Under the pieces are notes generated by a model, which saw only the letters and a program-made list of their open reading frames with translations, ran no database searches and was not told the DNA's origin. This document shows positions 36,383 to 49,127 of a stretch of DNA of 64,000 nucleotides, in pieces; positions within the stretch are counted from its first letter, which is position 1; every line of letters begins with the position of its first letter. The position numbers were made by a program, and so were the translations under genes. Source of the stretch: Welwitschia mirabilis (taxonomy: Eukaryota > Gnetophyta > Gnetopsida > Welwitschiales); assembly GCA_051453625.1 (NCBI GenBank), contig JBOZIK010000001.1, positions 294,766,488-294,830,487 on the forward strand, read 5' to 3'.

Positions 36383-39311
36383 GCTTCATAATAAACATAC
36401 AAAGACTAAATACTAAATAAGTACCAAAGTGCATCATTAAAAGCGGTAAATCTAAAAATTAAAGAAAAAAATCAAAAGAAGAGTAGATATGGTTGCACTT
36501 CATTTATCAATAAAGAATATTTCACCCCTAAATTCAGACATATATCTTAAAGAATTATCAACTTAAATACATCAAACAAATCAAAAATTAATAGATATTC
36601 CTTGTAATCCAAAATAAAACTAATGTTAAAGGCATATAAATGTGACTTCATGTTGCAATTCTCATTGAAATTTGCAATTCTCATAAAATATATTAAAACA
36701 TTAAATAATAGAAAAATCAAAAATTTTTAAGAAATATTGCTTGATTCATACTATAAAATGAAAATAGCTTAAAAATATATAATCTCAATGATAAATCACA
36801 TTATACACATACTTGAAGTATGTTAGATATCATAAAGGTAGTAATAGTTCATAAGTTAATGTTCTATGTAAATAACATTATCAAGTTTGAAATTGAACAT
36901 AGTAAAATCTCAAAAAAGCACAAGTACAATGGAATCTATACATTTAAATCATACTTAAGTAAACAAAATGATGTTACTTCTAGACTCCCTTCCCTTCATT
37001 AGGTCAAAGCTTGGCATACTAAATAAACCCACTTTATTCCTCTATGAAAAGATGATTTGCTTGAATTTTACTCTTAATTTCTATGTCAGTACATATGCCA
37101 TTATAAAATAGCTTTGAATATGTGCTAGGCTAATATTATAATGATCATAATTAGGGTGAAAAAGCAATATGTATTAATGTAAAACATTACAAAAAAGTAA
37201 TGCATGATATCCCTGTATAGAATAGGGGGAAAAATAAGGGGAAAAAGGACAAAGGCATAAATTCTTTATAACAATTAAGCAAAAGAATAAAATCATCACA
37301 TAATAGGTTAGATGAAACCAAAATAAAAAATAATAAGAAATAGGATAGAGCAGCTTTTTAAGAAGGGTTGTAGTATTTGCTTAAATGTATACAAAATCAT
37401 ATAAGAGGGGGAAATAATGTCCCTACCTAGGGTACAAGAAAATTTAAAAACATAGTAGTAGGGCAAAGCCACTTACCTTTGGAACAATTAAGAAAAATGA
37501 GAAAAATTGATATATGATAGGATTAATGAAACACAAATTGAAAAAATAACAGAGGGACACTCTTTCATTTAATAGAATCTCCATAATATGATGAACATGT
37601 TTAAAGGTTTTTGCAATGTCAAGATTCTTATTAATGGAGTTTCAAAGCCAAACTCTTATAAATGCTTTTTATTTTTCCACTAGGTGCTTATCAAAATTAC
37701 TGTGCACATTGAAGAGGTACTTTTTCATACCCATAATTGTGCTCATTAATATCTTCCTTTATTCTACATAATGGACAACTAGAGGGAGGAGGTTAGAAGG
37801 TGAAAGTAGAGATACCAATCAATAAGAGGAGTAAAAACACATGAGAAAAGAAGGAAAAGAAAAATAAGCCTTTTTTAGGTACTTATTCCCCATATTAGAG
37901 AATTATTAAAGACAATGTTCTTTATTCATCATGTATTATATTCTTATAGCCTTCTATATATTTGTATTTTTCATAGCAACTAAATGAATCTTAACTTCTT
38001 CTTCTACTCCATTAATAGGTATCTTATTACTCATTTAATGTCTGTATTAACAACCTAGTGAACTTTGAATTATTTATCTTAATTCTACTCTTTCTATTTT
38101 TTTTAATAACTAGTGGAACTTATCCATGCCTTTCAAATTGATAATAGGATTTTCTAATTAAGGTATGAATTACGTTTCCCCTTACTACTTTCCCTCTATT
38201 TGGGGACAACCATCTCTATATTATATTGAGCATTTCAAATGTGAAATAAATGATCATTTCATAATCTAATCTAAATAAAAAATATGCTTTTATTATGTTT
38301 CAAATTCCTGAATGACATTTGTATGTGAGTTAATAATTTAGATTTATATTCAATTCTAAGGATTACTTATTAATAGTTGTAAACGTTTTAATATTCATTT
38401 CTAATTTTTATTATGCATATGACTTTAAAAGCAAAAATATTATGTACATATGTAGTTTAAGGCTCTATATTTTTTATATTTGTTCATTATTTTCTATGAA
38501 AATCTATAATGGAGTTTGCATTAAGTGTCCATAATTAATAATTTTTTATTTTTTCTTAATATTTCATTTTATTTGTATCCTTTTTAAGCCTTTTTTAAGA
38601 TATTAATGTAAATTATATATATATATTTAGTTATAAATTTAAAAGAACATGAGAAACGAAAAATTAAAAAATGTCAATCTTCAAAATGAGAATGTGATAG
38701 GAAGTAACCCAGATGGTATTACTTATTAAGAAGGACTAGGGTTATTGACTCTAGATACCTAATAGGAAATATAATAGATTAAGGTATTCTTCTTAGTCCT
38801 TTACTATAAGGGAATCTATTAATATTTTCTTAATGAAATAGTTAATTCCTTTGCTTATTATGAGTATTAATGGATGTCAATATAGCTCTTTATTATTCAT
38901 AGTAGCTCCCAGAAGATTTTAATATACTCCTTAGTTTTAAGAATTTTAAACTCAATGTCTTAACTTCTTGCTAATAGATTACTTAATTTTAATAGCGAAT
39001 TCTGAAAATTCAATTTGATTTTCAATAAGGCATTTTAATTCTTGCTATACAATTTAATTCTTACTCATGATTTTTCAAGAAATTTAACTTGTAAGTTATG
39101 TAGCTCAATGAGCAATCCCTTCATTTCATCCATATGCAATCTATTGGTAAAATCTAGTTTTGATGATTTCACTTATCAAATATATTATGATATTATGTAG
39201 ATAGATTAATATGAAGAAAATAAATTCATAAAAATCATAAGTCAATTTCAGGCCTCAAAGATAATATCTCATAAGAAGTTCAGCTAAGGTTTACAAATAA
39301 AAAGTTTTAAT
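36383..39311. other. Gene-free AT-rich spacer upstream of the copia element
   Basis: Nothing recognisable. A 60-codon plus-strand open frame at 36,820-37,002 has no motif. A short (AT)n run lies at about 38,617-38,628. Confidence 0.5.
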
Positions 39312-40622
39312 TGATTGAAGACATCTATAAAATTAAAGACATCTATGGGAAAGATGTCTACACACTTGAATACATCTATGGTAAAGATGTTTACATGTTT
39401 ACATTTTCAAAGACATCTATGCTAAACCAATTTTCAAAGTACAAGTGAAAGATGACTATCTCAATGAAGATAATAATACTAAAAGATGGATCTCACACAA
39501 ATGAAAGATGTCTATACTAAACTAGAATAGGTAATAAAGAGAATTTAAATTTTAATGAATTACTTACATTCCAAGAAAGATGTCAAGTTTTGCATCATGG
39601 ATTTATGATCATGAAGAATAAAAAATTATATAGTCCAAGTTTTATCAATTTCTAGGCACTTTGACTAAAGACATCTCCCATGTGAAAGACATCTAATTGA
39701 TAGAAGATGTCTATGATGAAAGTTCATGTTAAATAAAATAGACATTGTGTACCTAATACCTAACTATTTCTATTCATTGCACGGTGGTTATAAAGTTTAA
39801 ATGTTTATCTTCCTTAGTCAAATAGCTAGAAACTCTTCAAACGATATAAAGGCATGACATGACGAAATGATCTTATGCATCTATAGCACATAATGAAAAA
39901 TGGATGAACGCATGAATGATTGAATCTAATAATGAGGCATTAAGCTATAATTTGCAAGGAAATTCTAAGTGAGTACATCTTTCATTCATCAAATCCTATA
40001 ATGTTGCATAATTCCTTAGCACTCATGGTAAAGACAACAAGAAGGAACTCAAGCTCTTCATTGAAGGAACATAAATTAGTCTTGTTATTATATTTTTTAT
40101 AATTGTCTGTTAGATTCAAAGTGTGAACTATCATATTCTTAAATACTCTTATGTAATCTATTGCCCATTATTAAACCTAAGAATCTCTTATTAGGGTTCC
40201 ATATTATAAGCAAACACTTATGTAGGTGTGCTTTATGAGTTCTTGAGAGCATGTTTTATTATTATATTGTTTTTTCCTTGAGGGAAAGAGAGTATTGCCT
40301 TGTGAGGGGTATCTCACATTGTGGTAGTACTTGTGAGCATAGTTTTTGTATTGTGTTTTTGGTAAATTTTGAAGAAAAGAGAGTGTTGTTTTGTGAGAAG
40401 CATCTTATATTATATGTAAGGTTGGTGGTGCTCTAAAAAGACTACTATTCTTTGTAGGTTAAAAATATCTAGAGGTGTGAGAGGAAGCTACCCTCTGTGT
40501 AGGTTGGTGAACCTTGTTATCTCAGTAAGGTATTCATGATATACCTTTTACATTTATTTTTTGGTGAAATTTATTTTTTATAGATCTCATTCATCCCTTT
40601 TCTTTAAGTTTAATGATCCCCA
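39312..40622 (+). repeat. 5' LTR of the copia element (about 1.3 kb), rich in inverted octamers
   Basis: The right end is fixed by ...GATCCCCA at 40,622, two bases before the primer site. The left end is placed at TGATTGAAGACATC (39,312), because the same start (TG...AAAGACATCT) and following pattern reappear downstream of pol at about 45,596. The first 420 bases hold about ten AGACATCT/AGATGTCT or one-off octamers in both orientations. These are mutual reverse complements, so many can pair as hairpins. Length fits the SIRE lineage. No TATA box is called because AT-rich background makes it meaningless. Confidence 0.6.
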
Positions 40623-40624
40623 AG

Positions 40625-40640
40625 TGGTATCAGAATGGAT
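40625..40640 (+). promoter_or_regulatory. Primer binding site for initiator tRNA-Met (copia)
   Basis: TGGTATCAGAATGG lies two bases after the CA end of the LTR. Plant copia elements use TGGTATCAGAGC here, so one position is changed. Confidence 0.85.
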
Positions 40641-40674
40641 ACTCATAAAAAGAAAAAACTTTATTAAGTAAACT

Positions 40675-43600
40675 ATGAAAGGGATGTCATCCGTCATACC
40701 TTCACTCTTTAATGGATCTAACTATACCTATTGAAAGATGATGATGTAGGTGTAATTACAATCTTATGAGTTTCAAGTTTAGCAAAGCATAGAAGATGGT
40801 TACACAGAACCTACAAAAACCATAATAGATGTTGTAGGAAACTCCATTATACAAATTAAGCTAAGAAGAGACTAGGAAAATCAAGAAAAGGCAACCTTCA
40901 TGTATGACTTAAAGGAAAAGAATGCTCTTTATTTAACTCTTATAATAGAATAATTTAACAAGGTATCTAGATGCAAAATAGCGTAAGAGATATGAAATGT
41001 TCTAGTAGGGATATATGAAGTAACTTATGCTATCAAATAGTCAAAGCTTCTTGTATGGACAAATCAGTTTGAAAATCTCAAAATGAACAATGGATAGAGA
41101 GTTCATGAGTACTTCACAAGAGTATCCAATATTGTAAATTCTATACGTGACATAGGTGAATTATTTTAGAGGCCAAAATAATATAAAAGATTGTTAGATC
41201 TTTAACTCTAGAATATAGGCCTAAGGCAATACCCATGGAAGAATGAAGAGATTTCAACTCCATAAAGATTAAAAAACTACAAAGTGCTTTAACATCCTAC
41301 AAAATAAATATCATCTAAGATGTTGATTTAAATAGAAGTCTATTGCTCTTAAAACTAGTAAAAGTACAAGACAAAGTTTTAAATGAAAAACAAAAGAAGA
41401 ATCAGAAGGAGATAACTCTGAAGAAGATGTAAATGAAGAACATGCTCTCATTACAAGGTGAATTAAAAGGCTTTTCTCATGCAAACACAACAAAAAGAAG
41501 GACTACAAAAAATGATCTAGATTTTAAGACATAGTTAATTTTAAAGGTAAGACTCATGGTAATACTTTATTTGTTTCTAAACTAATGTTTTCAAGCTAGA
41601 ATGTTGGGTATGTAAAGGACGAGAATGCATAGCCTCTAAATACCTTAGTTCTAATAGAATGGGATGATGATGAAAAGCACAAAAGGAAGAGCCAAACAAA
41701 GGATATCTTTCTTCATAGGATGGGATAATGATGAATATGTAACATATAATGATGAAAAAAATCATCCTTCTTACATGAGCATAGTACATATTCAAAAAGA
41801 AAATGATGAGAAAAAAGAACAGTCTAAATCATAAAGTGAAGATGAAATAAGTATGGATCTCCAACAAAGATATTATTCAATTTTTGAAGAATTCATTAAA
41901 TTTCAAAAGGTATATGCTAAAATGAAAAAATTACTTCATTCATGTGAGTTATCTTATAAACAAAAAAAGAATTCTTTCAATAAATTATCTTCTAAAAACT
42001 CATCTCTTAAATCTTAGGTTTATAAACTAACATGTGAATTAAAGAATGTAAGACAAAAACTCTCAGACTTAAAGAAAATCAATGAAAATTTTATCCAAGG
42101 GAAGGATACATTAAACATCATGTTGGAACAATGTAGAAGATCAGATAAAAAAAGTGGCTTAGATCACAATGAAGCCTCCACTAGAACTTTAGGCTCATTG
42201 TTCAATAAATGTAATTACAAACCAAGGTATGAGCATTTAGTATATACAAATAATATTATATATGATTACTACTTCAAAAGAGACCATTATCAATTTAATT
42301 ACCCTATAAAATTCAAAAATAGATATTACACTAATAATGATAAGATTCCTAGAAGTATGGTATAATGTTTTGTGCATGCTAAAATAAAGAAAATATGAGT
42401 TCTAAAATCAAGAGTAGCACTTTTAGCCCAAACTACACTAAGAGCATTAAAGAAACATGTCTAGTATGTTGACAATGGATGTTCAAGGTAGATTACTAAA
42501 GACAAATCCATCTTTATCACCTTGGTGGAACAAGACAAAGGAGTGGTTACTTTTGGAGATAACACAAAAGTACATATTAAAGGTATTGGAACCATTAGAG
42601 GAGGTTATCTACTAGAGGTAAAATATGTATTCTTTGTAAAATGTTTGCAATATGATCTTTTGAGTGTTATTTGATTATGTAATGCAAATTTTTCTATTAT
42701 CTTTACAAAAGAAGATTGTGTCTAAAGAACAAAATTCAGCAAAAGTCCTTTTTATCACTATTAGAAAGTTAAATGTTTATATCACTACTCTATAAGATAT
42801 TTCTAATAAGAAAACCAAGTGTTATTAATCACAATAGGTGAAACAGAGCTATGGTATTAAAAAACTTGAACATGTAAACAAAATATTGCTCAAAATCTTC
42901 TCTATAAAAGAAAGGGTAAGAGGGCATCCTAAGTTGAAAATCATTGATAATCAAATTTGTGAAGCATGTCTAAAAGAAAAGAAAATAAAAGTAAGATTTG
43001 ATAAGAAAAACTTTATCATAACTGAACATCCTTTAGATCTTTTACATGTTGACATTATTGGTCCATCTCCTATAGAAAGTCTTAGAAATAAGAGATACTA
43101 TTTAACTATTATTAATAATTATTGTTGTTCTACATGGATAGCATCCCTTGCATACAAGGATGAGCATTTAATACTTTCATTAATTTTTGTATTAGGTTAC
43201 AAAATAAAAAATGATACAAGATCAATATGATAAGAAGTAACAACGATATGAAATTTAAAAATGCAAAATTTAAAGAGTTCTGTGAATAGTTTGGCATTCT
43301 CCATTAATTCTCTATGCTAAGAAACCTCACTTAGTAAAATGGCCAAGACGATGATGCATGATAAATAGGTGCCTTATCATTTTAAGCAAAAAAAATTAAT
43401 GCTACATGCTACATTTCAAATCACGTTTTAGTAAGACATTTCACTTCTAAAACTCTATATGAGATATGTTTTGATATGAAACCATTCATAAGTTATTTTT
43501 ACATGTTTGGTTTAAAGTGATTTATTTTGAATGAAAATGATAGTTAAGAAAGTTTCATTCAAAATTTAATGATGGCATTTTTCTAGGATATTTCATGATC

Positions 43601-45360
43601 AGCAAAGCATACCAAGTGTACAACAATAAAACCCATGCACTAGAGGAAATTACAAATGTAAAAAGAAGTGATACTGACTCAACTTCTGTCTATGTACAAG
43701 ATGATTATAGTCCTATGCAAATTACTCAATCATATAGTGAGAAGAAAGAAGAATATATTTATAAAGAGAATCCTTCAAACATGATCAGACTAAAAATAAG
43801 TCACTCTACTAGCAACATAATAAGTAGTCCTTATGGTGATATTTAAGCTAGAAGTCATACTAAGGAATTTTGTGGTTTTATAGATTATATTTCATAGGCT
43901 AAACTCAAAATATTTAAAGAAGCCACAAATGATGAGCATTATATGCTTGAAATACAAGAAAAGCTTAATCAATTTGAAAGATGTGATGTTTTAAAACTCA
44001 CTCTAAGATCATTCATCAGACCTATTATTGGAACTAAGTGAGCTTTTAGAAATAAGATAGATGAACACTATTAGAAACAAAGTAAGATTATTAGCTAAAC
44101 AATATAATAAATAAGAAGGCATTAACTTTGAAGAGTCCTTCATCCTAGTAGCATGTATGAAATCAATAAGAATGCTTTTAGCCTTTGCTTATGTTAAAGA
44201 ATTCAAACTCCACTAAATGAATATTAAGAGCACCTTTCTAAATGGAATTCTTTAAGAAGAAGTGTATGTTGAGCAACCAAAAGGTTTCTCAAATTCTTAC
44301 AAATTAAAACATGTTTACAAATTGAAGAAGGCTCTTTATGAACTAAAACAAGTACCTATAGCTTAGTATGAGAAATTATCAGGTCATCTTATTGAAAACC
44401 ATTACAAAAGAGTAATTAGATGTAAGTTTATTCATTAAAAGAGATGGTAAATAATTTATTATTCAAATATATGTAGATGATATTAATTTTAGAGCTACTG
44501 ATAAATTATTATATAAGAAGTTACTAAGATCATGTAGGATGAGTTTGAAATGAGTCTCATGGGAGAAATAAGCAACTCCTTGGGGCTATAAGTTATGTAA
44601 CATAAACAAGATATTGTTATTTAATAAACTAAATATATTAAAACTTTGCTAGTTAAATATAGTTTATAGGATTACAAAGCTAAATACATTTCAATGAATC
44701 AAAGCACAAAACTAGACAAAGATGAGAATGGAAAGAAGGTTGATTAAAAGCTATATAGAGGTATGATTAGTAGTTTATTGTATCTTATTACTAGTAGATA
44801 TGCTATTATGTTAAGTATAGGAATTTATGCTCATTGTCAGAGTGATCCTAAAGAATCACATCTTATAGCTATGAAAAGAATTTTTCATTATTTAAAGGAT
44901 ACTACTAATGAGAGTCTTTGGTACTCAAAGCACTCTTACCTTAATATAGTTGGGTATTATAATGCAAATTGGGTAGGATGTAAACATAATAGAAGAAGCA
45001 TAAATGGAACCTGCTTTTTGCTTGAGCAATGTCTAATTTCTTAAAGTATCAAAAAGCAAAACTCAACTTCTTTATCAACTACTAAGGATAAATACATTAC
45101 TACTGGGGGTTTTTGTGCATAGCTACTATGGATGAAGAAAACATTAAAAGATTTCAGAATTTATTTAAAAAGCATTCTCATCTATTATAACAACAAAAAA
45201 TATCAAAATCTTAAATAATTTAAAATAGCATTCAAAAACCAAATACACTGAGATCAAGCATCACTTTCTCAAAGAGCATGTTCAAAATAAGGACATAATG
45301 ATGCAATACATCAATAATGATGATCAATTTACCAATGTATTCAAAAAAATCATTAATTAG
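40675..45360 (+). pseudogene. Copia gag-pol polyprotein, multiply broken
   Basis: Gag starts MKGMSSVIPSLFNGSNYTY, close to the SIRE gag opening (P-x-L-F-N-G-x-N-Y-x-Y-W-K). Protease appears near 42,470 as VDNGCSR, with Asn where the D-S-G active site has Ser, followed by KDKSIF and VTFGDN. GAG-pre-integrase and integrase cover 42,838-43,430. RT has ILxEEVYVEQPKGF and VYKLKKALYELKQ (44,240-44,350) and IQIYVDDINF (about 44,462), so the YVDD catalytic box survives. RNase H begins KESHLIAMKRIFHYLKD (about 44,850), and the end of pol still reads LLWMKKTLKDF and then MQYINNDDQF (about 45,300). Stops sit at Gln and Trp positions of the family. Frameshifts separate the domains, so no polyprotein can be made. 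Confidence 0.9.
42838..43230 (+). pseudogene. Copia GAG-pre-integrase and integrase N-terminal segment, 130 codons without a stop
   Basis: This is the longest uninterrupted, motif-bearing frame in the window. Residues about 5-50 are the GAG-pre-integrase domain (YGIKKLEHVN, VRGHPKLKI, then CEACLKEKKIK, holding the second Cys pair of the HHCC zinc site). The first zinc-binding His pair is reduced: LWHRRLGH of the family reads YGIKKLEH. Residues 65-100 are the start of the integrase core with HVDIIGPSP, where D is the first catalytic Asp, and YYLTIINNYCCSTWI, where the usual D-D-Y is N-N-Y. Its Met start is internal to the polyprotein, so it is a fragment and not a gene. Confidence 0.85.
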
Positions 45361-45595
45361 TGAAAGGTTTATAAAATTATGCAAGAACTTGGAAATTGAG
45401 CCTTACCTATTAGATAAGTTATTAGGTAATATCATTCAAATATCAACTCCACTTTATGATATTCTTGAGTTGATATTATAATTAGATGTTAAAAAAGTTA
45501 AATTCTATGCATGTTATCTTACTTTTTTGAAGTGATACTATTATAATGATATTAGAAATAGAATTTTTGAAGCTTCTAGATTTTTTGGGAAAGAC

Positions 45596-45770
45596 ATCTT
45601 TAGTATTATAAACATCTATTAGAAAGACATCTTTACATATGTATACATCTATCAAAGATATGTCTTCACATATGTAGACATCTATCTAGCACACATCTTT
45701 AAAGTTTTAGACATCTTTGAAGGTCAAGTACACTTTTAATATTTTCGAAATAAATGTCTTCAAGTAGGTA
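45596..45770 (+). repeat. Start of the copia 3' LTR, cut by a gap
   Basis: TGGGAAAGACATCTTTAG and the next ~170 bases mirror the opening of the 5' LTR: alternating AGACATCT and its complement-like forms spaced 15-30 bases apart. The 542-N gap (45,771-46,312) follows. Sequence after the gap does not align to the expected LTR interior. Confidence 0.6.
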
Positions 45771-46312
45771 NNNNNNNNNNNNNNNNNNNNNNNNNNNNNN
45801 NNNNNNNNNNNNNNNNNNNNNNNNNNNNNNNNNNNNNNNNNNNNNNNNNNNNNNNNNNNNNNNNNNNNNNNNNNNNNNNNNNNNNNNNNNNNNNNNNNNN
45901 NNNNNNNNNNNNNNNNNNNNNNNNNNNNNNNNNNNNNNNNNNNNNNNNNNNNNNNNNNNNNNNNNNNNNNNNNNNNNNNNNNNNNNNNNNNNNNNNNNNN
46001 NNNNNNNNNNNNNNNNNNNNNNNNNNNNNNNNNNNNNNNNNNNNNNNNNNNNNNNNNNNNNNNNNNNNNNNNNNNNNNNNNNNNNNNNNNNNNNNNNNNN
46101 NNNNNNNNNNNNNNNNNNNNNNNNNNNNNNNNNNNNNNNNNNNNNNNNNNNNNNNNNNNNNNNNNNNNNNNNNNNNNNNNNNNNNNNNNNNNNNNNNNNN
46201 NNNNNNNNNNNNNNNNNNNNNNNNNNNNNNNNNNNNNNNNNNNNNNNNNNNNNNNNNNNNNNNNNNNNNNNNNNNNNNNNNNNNNNNNNNNNNNNNNNNN
46301 NNNNNNNNNNNN
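45771..46312. other. Assembly gap (542 N) in the copia 3' LTR
   Basis: It begins inside the inverted-octamer region, which may have blocked assembly. Open frames crossing it are artefacts. Confidence 0.95.
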
Positions 46313-49127
46313 TATTAGAAATTTATTTGAAGAAAACTGATTTGAAAATCTAATGAAATAAACAAGTAATTATTGATTCTAAGCTTACTATGAAAACTTA
46401 AAATGTGGATATCAAAATCTTAGCTAAATGCAAAGTATAAAACATAAAATCTCTTTCTATTAAAAAGTGAACCTCTATCTAAGCTCATACTTGAATCATT
46501 ACATTCCTAACCATAAAATGATTAAAGTCTTAGTAAGTAAAGTTCTCAAAAGTTTGACAAATTAATATCTCTTCTAGTTATACTCTTGTAAGATTTGAGA
46601 AGAGATTAAAACACCTACAAATCAAATTCTAATATTTTAAAACAAGCTTATAAATCTTTAAAAATAATAGAAGATAAGAAAGAAATCGCATTCCAATTAA
46701 GAAACTTGAAAACCTTTTTCTTTCAATTGTCGCAAAGGAAATACTTTTGCAAGATACATTCTCTTCTTATTTTAGGCCTTTTAAATGCTCAAGAAGATGT
46801 AAGAGAAAATTATAATAATTAAAGAAATAACTCAGTTTATTTGTGCTGAGTTGTTAACAAGCATTTAGACTTTGAAACATGGTGGTTTAACTAGTCAACA
46901 GGAATATTATATAGAAACATTATACATACAATAAACTTTTGATGCTTATAATGTTTGTTTCATGGTGACTAAGGAGAAGGAATACATCTTTGAAAGGGTA
47001 TTATTCTATTCTAGGCACCTTTGCTAGGCATAAACGATTTCATATCCTTCACTTTTAATGCTACTCCTCTTTTTCTTTAAAATTTTTCCTACATGATAAA
47101 ATACATTCATAAGTCCATTGAAACATATCATTTCATAATATTATACTCTAAGCTATAATGATCAAATTTAGGGAGTTTTAGATCACATAATAATAATAAA
47201 ATATTTCCTTTTTCTTGCTCTTACATCATCCCCTAGCATAGTTCTTTGACGGTACCTATTAACAGTTGTATTATGCAATATTTAAACTAGTGTTGGAAAC
47301 ATTATTTCTTCATGTTCATAAGAATGGGATTTAATTAGATGGCATGGCTAACATTATCTAAACATAATATGTAATTACATTGTAGTTATAATTTAAATAT
47401 TTACACAATGTTTGGAGTAATTAACTATTTGACCATATGTAATGAATAATATGTATTCATTCATAGTTATTTTAATCATAGCTTAGTTCTGATTAAAAAA
47501 CAAGATAATTTCAAAAATGTTCCTACTAGTATAACATATTTTCATCAAGTTTAAAAATACTTTTTAAGTATCATGCATGCTAATTTAAAGAAGACCTAAG
47601 AAGACAGTAAATGACATAACAAAGTATTTGTTGTCTAAAAAATAAAATAAAATTGAAAATTAATATTATTCAATTCTTCTTCAAAGGTTCTCCTACTTGA
47701 TAATCTAGGTAGTACTGATTCTCTAATTAATCATTAAATGCCTGATTCTTTTGTAATCTCCCTAAGATCATATTCTATTAGTCAAGTGCATTCTTAATTT
47801 GGTCAATCTCTACTGCTATATTACATTTCACTTACGTCAATCCTTCTACTAGGTCATCTAATTAGTAGATAGTTGATCCCAATATTTTTCTGAATTTGTA
47901 GCAGTGGGAAAGCTCACTAATGCCATGCTTGCTGTTACATTAGCTTGAATATGTTTTCTAAGTTTTCTGATCTAGCAGTTATAAGGCTAAAGGAATACCA
48001 CTACGTTAATTTGTATCCTGACATCACTAAGAGGAATATTTTGTTCCTTAAAAATTCTATTTAGCAAGCATGGAAATGGTAGTTGATTTTGTTTTTTAAA
48101 TAGTAAAAACTATTTAATTCTTGAAAAAATGAACTAATGGAGGTTTACTATTTTCTTAGACTCTATATTCAAGAAGAATTCAATATGGTATATCATAGTA
48201 AAAAAATGATGGGAGACCCATGAGATATTTCTTGTCAATCCTTGTAGAATAATCTATCATACAAGAGTGAAGATATCCCATTTGAATCAACCCAATCTAA
48301 TTGTTACTTTATTTTTTATGATTTTAGTTTTCTTGGCTTTAGTGGTCACTTTGGCTTTATTTTTTAGTGAATAATCTTCCTTAACTAGCACTCTAGTTTC
48401 TAATAAACTAGTAACATGGGTAATAATATGAAGAGAGATACATACCCTTAATTCATTTATGATTTCTATGATTTTTACTTCCATTTTAAGTTTATCATTT
48501 CTTTCATCATGGAGCTCCATACTTACATAAAATTACTTAATCTTTAAAGGAATGAAACTGGCCCTTTCTTCAACTACATATGTCCATCTCACTTTTGTTA
48601 ATTTGTAGAAGATCTTGGTTTGAGTTTCTAAAATTTTGGCATCATATCTATATCTTTAACAAATCTCCAATCCTAGATTTCAAATAATCTCTGCTATTAT
48701 TATTTTATTAGTTGTAACTATGGCCTATGTTTTGATTCTAGCTCTGGGGTAGAGGCCTAATGCTCTTTTACTATTATCCTGATTTCTTTAGTATGTTCTT
48801 AAGAGATGTCAGGGATTGTAGGTCATGTGTCATAATCAAGCTCTGGTACTTTGATGTATTCTTTAGTTCTAGTTCTTCTTTTCTTAAAGGCCTATGCCTC
48901 ATCAAGCGTCTCTTATAAATGTTTCTTAGGCATTTTTGTCATAGCTAAAGCTGACACAACGACAATTTTCTTCATTTCTTTGGTGGTTCCTTAAGTCTTG
49001 CTTTGTTATATGTTAGGGCTTTTGTTTATATTTATGGTTTTGTTGTAGCCTTTTTATGAATGAAAGCTTCTTTCATTTAACCCCATAATCATTTCACTAT
49101 TATTAGTTCCACTATTGCCTTCACATG
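46313..49127. other. Unassigned DNA between copia and Athila elements
   Basis: No LTR, RNA gene or known domain was recognised except the minus-strand relic listed separately at 47,690-48,960. Confidence 0.45.
47690..48960 (-). pseudogene. Minus-strand coding relic of unknown family
   Basis: Composition shifts to that of a coding strand. One stretch without stops (48,520-48,287) reads MELHDERNDKLKMEVKIIEI and continues as a Lys-rich tail. Upstream, frames broken by stops give MPKKHL (48,935), RTRTKEYIKVPELDYDT and DWRFVKDIDMMPKF. It looks like a charged, partly coiled-coil protein such as those carried by plant retroelements of the Athila/Ogre kind, but I cannot name a family. Stops include TAG/TAA where CAG/CAA would be plausible. 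It lies just outside the inferred Athila 3' LTR on the same strand. Confidence 0.3.

Larger units (their letters stand above)
39312..45770 (+). mobile_element. Ty1/copia retrotransposon, SIRE/Maximus-like, degenerate
   Basis: Plus-strand order is LTR, tRNA-Met primer site, gag, protease, integrase, reverse transcriptase, RNase H, then the start of a second LTR that runs into a gap. Protease-IN-RT-RNase H order defines Ty1/copia. The long LTR, gag and RNase H wording (SDPKESHLIAMKRIFHYLK) point to SIRE/Maximus. An envelope-like frame, present in some SIRE elements, is not recognisable. The right-hand LTR after the gap cannot be aligned, so the element's right end is unknown. Confidence 0.85.

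Noticed and set aside
41311-41795. Minus-strand frames of 60 and 72 codons
   Set aside because: Shadows of the plus-strand copia gag.
45754-46353. 199-codon plus-strand frame
   Set aside because: It consists of the 542-N gap with a few real codons at each side.
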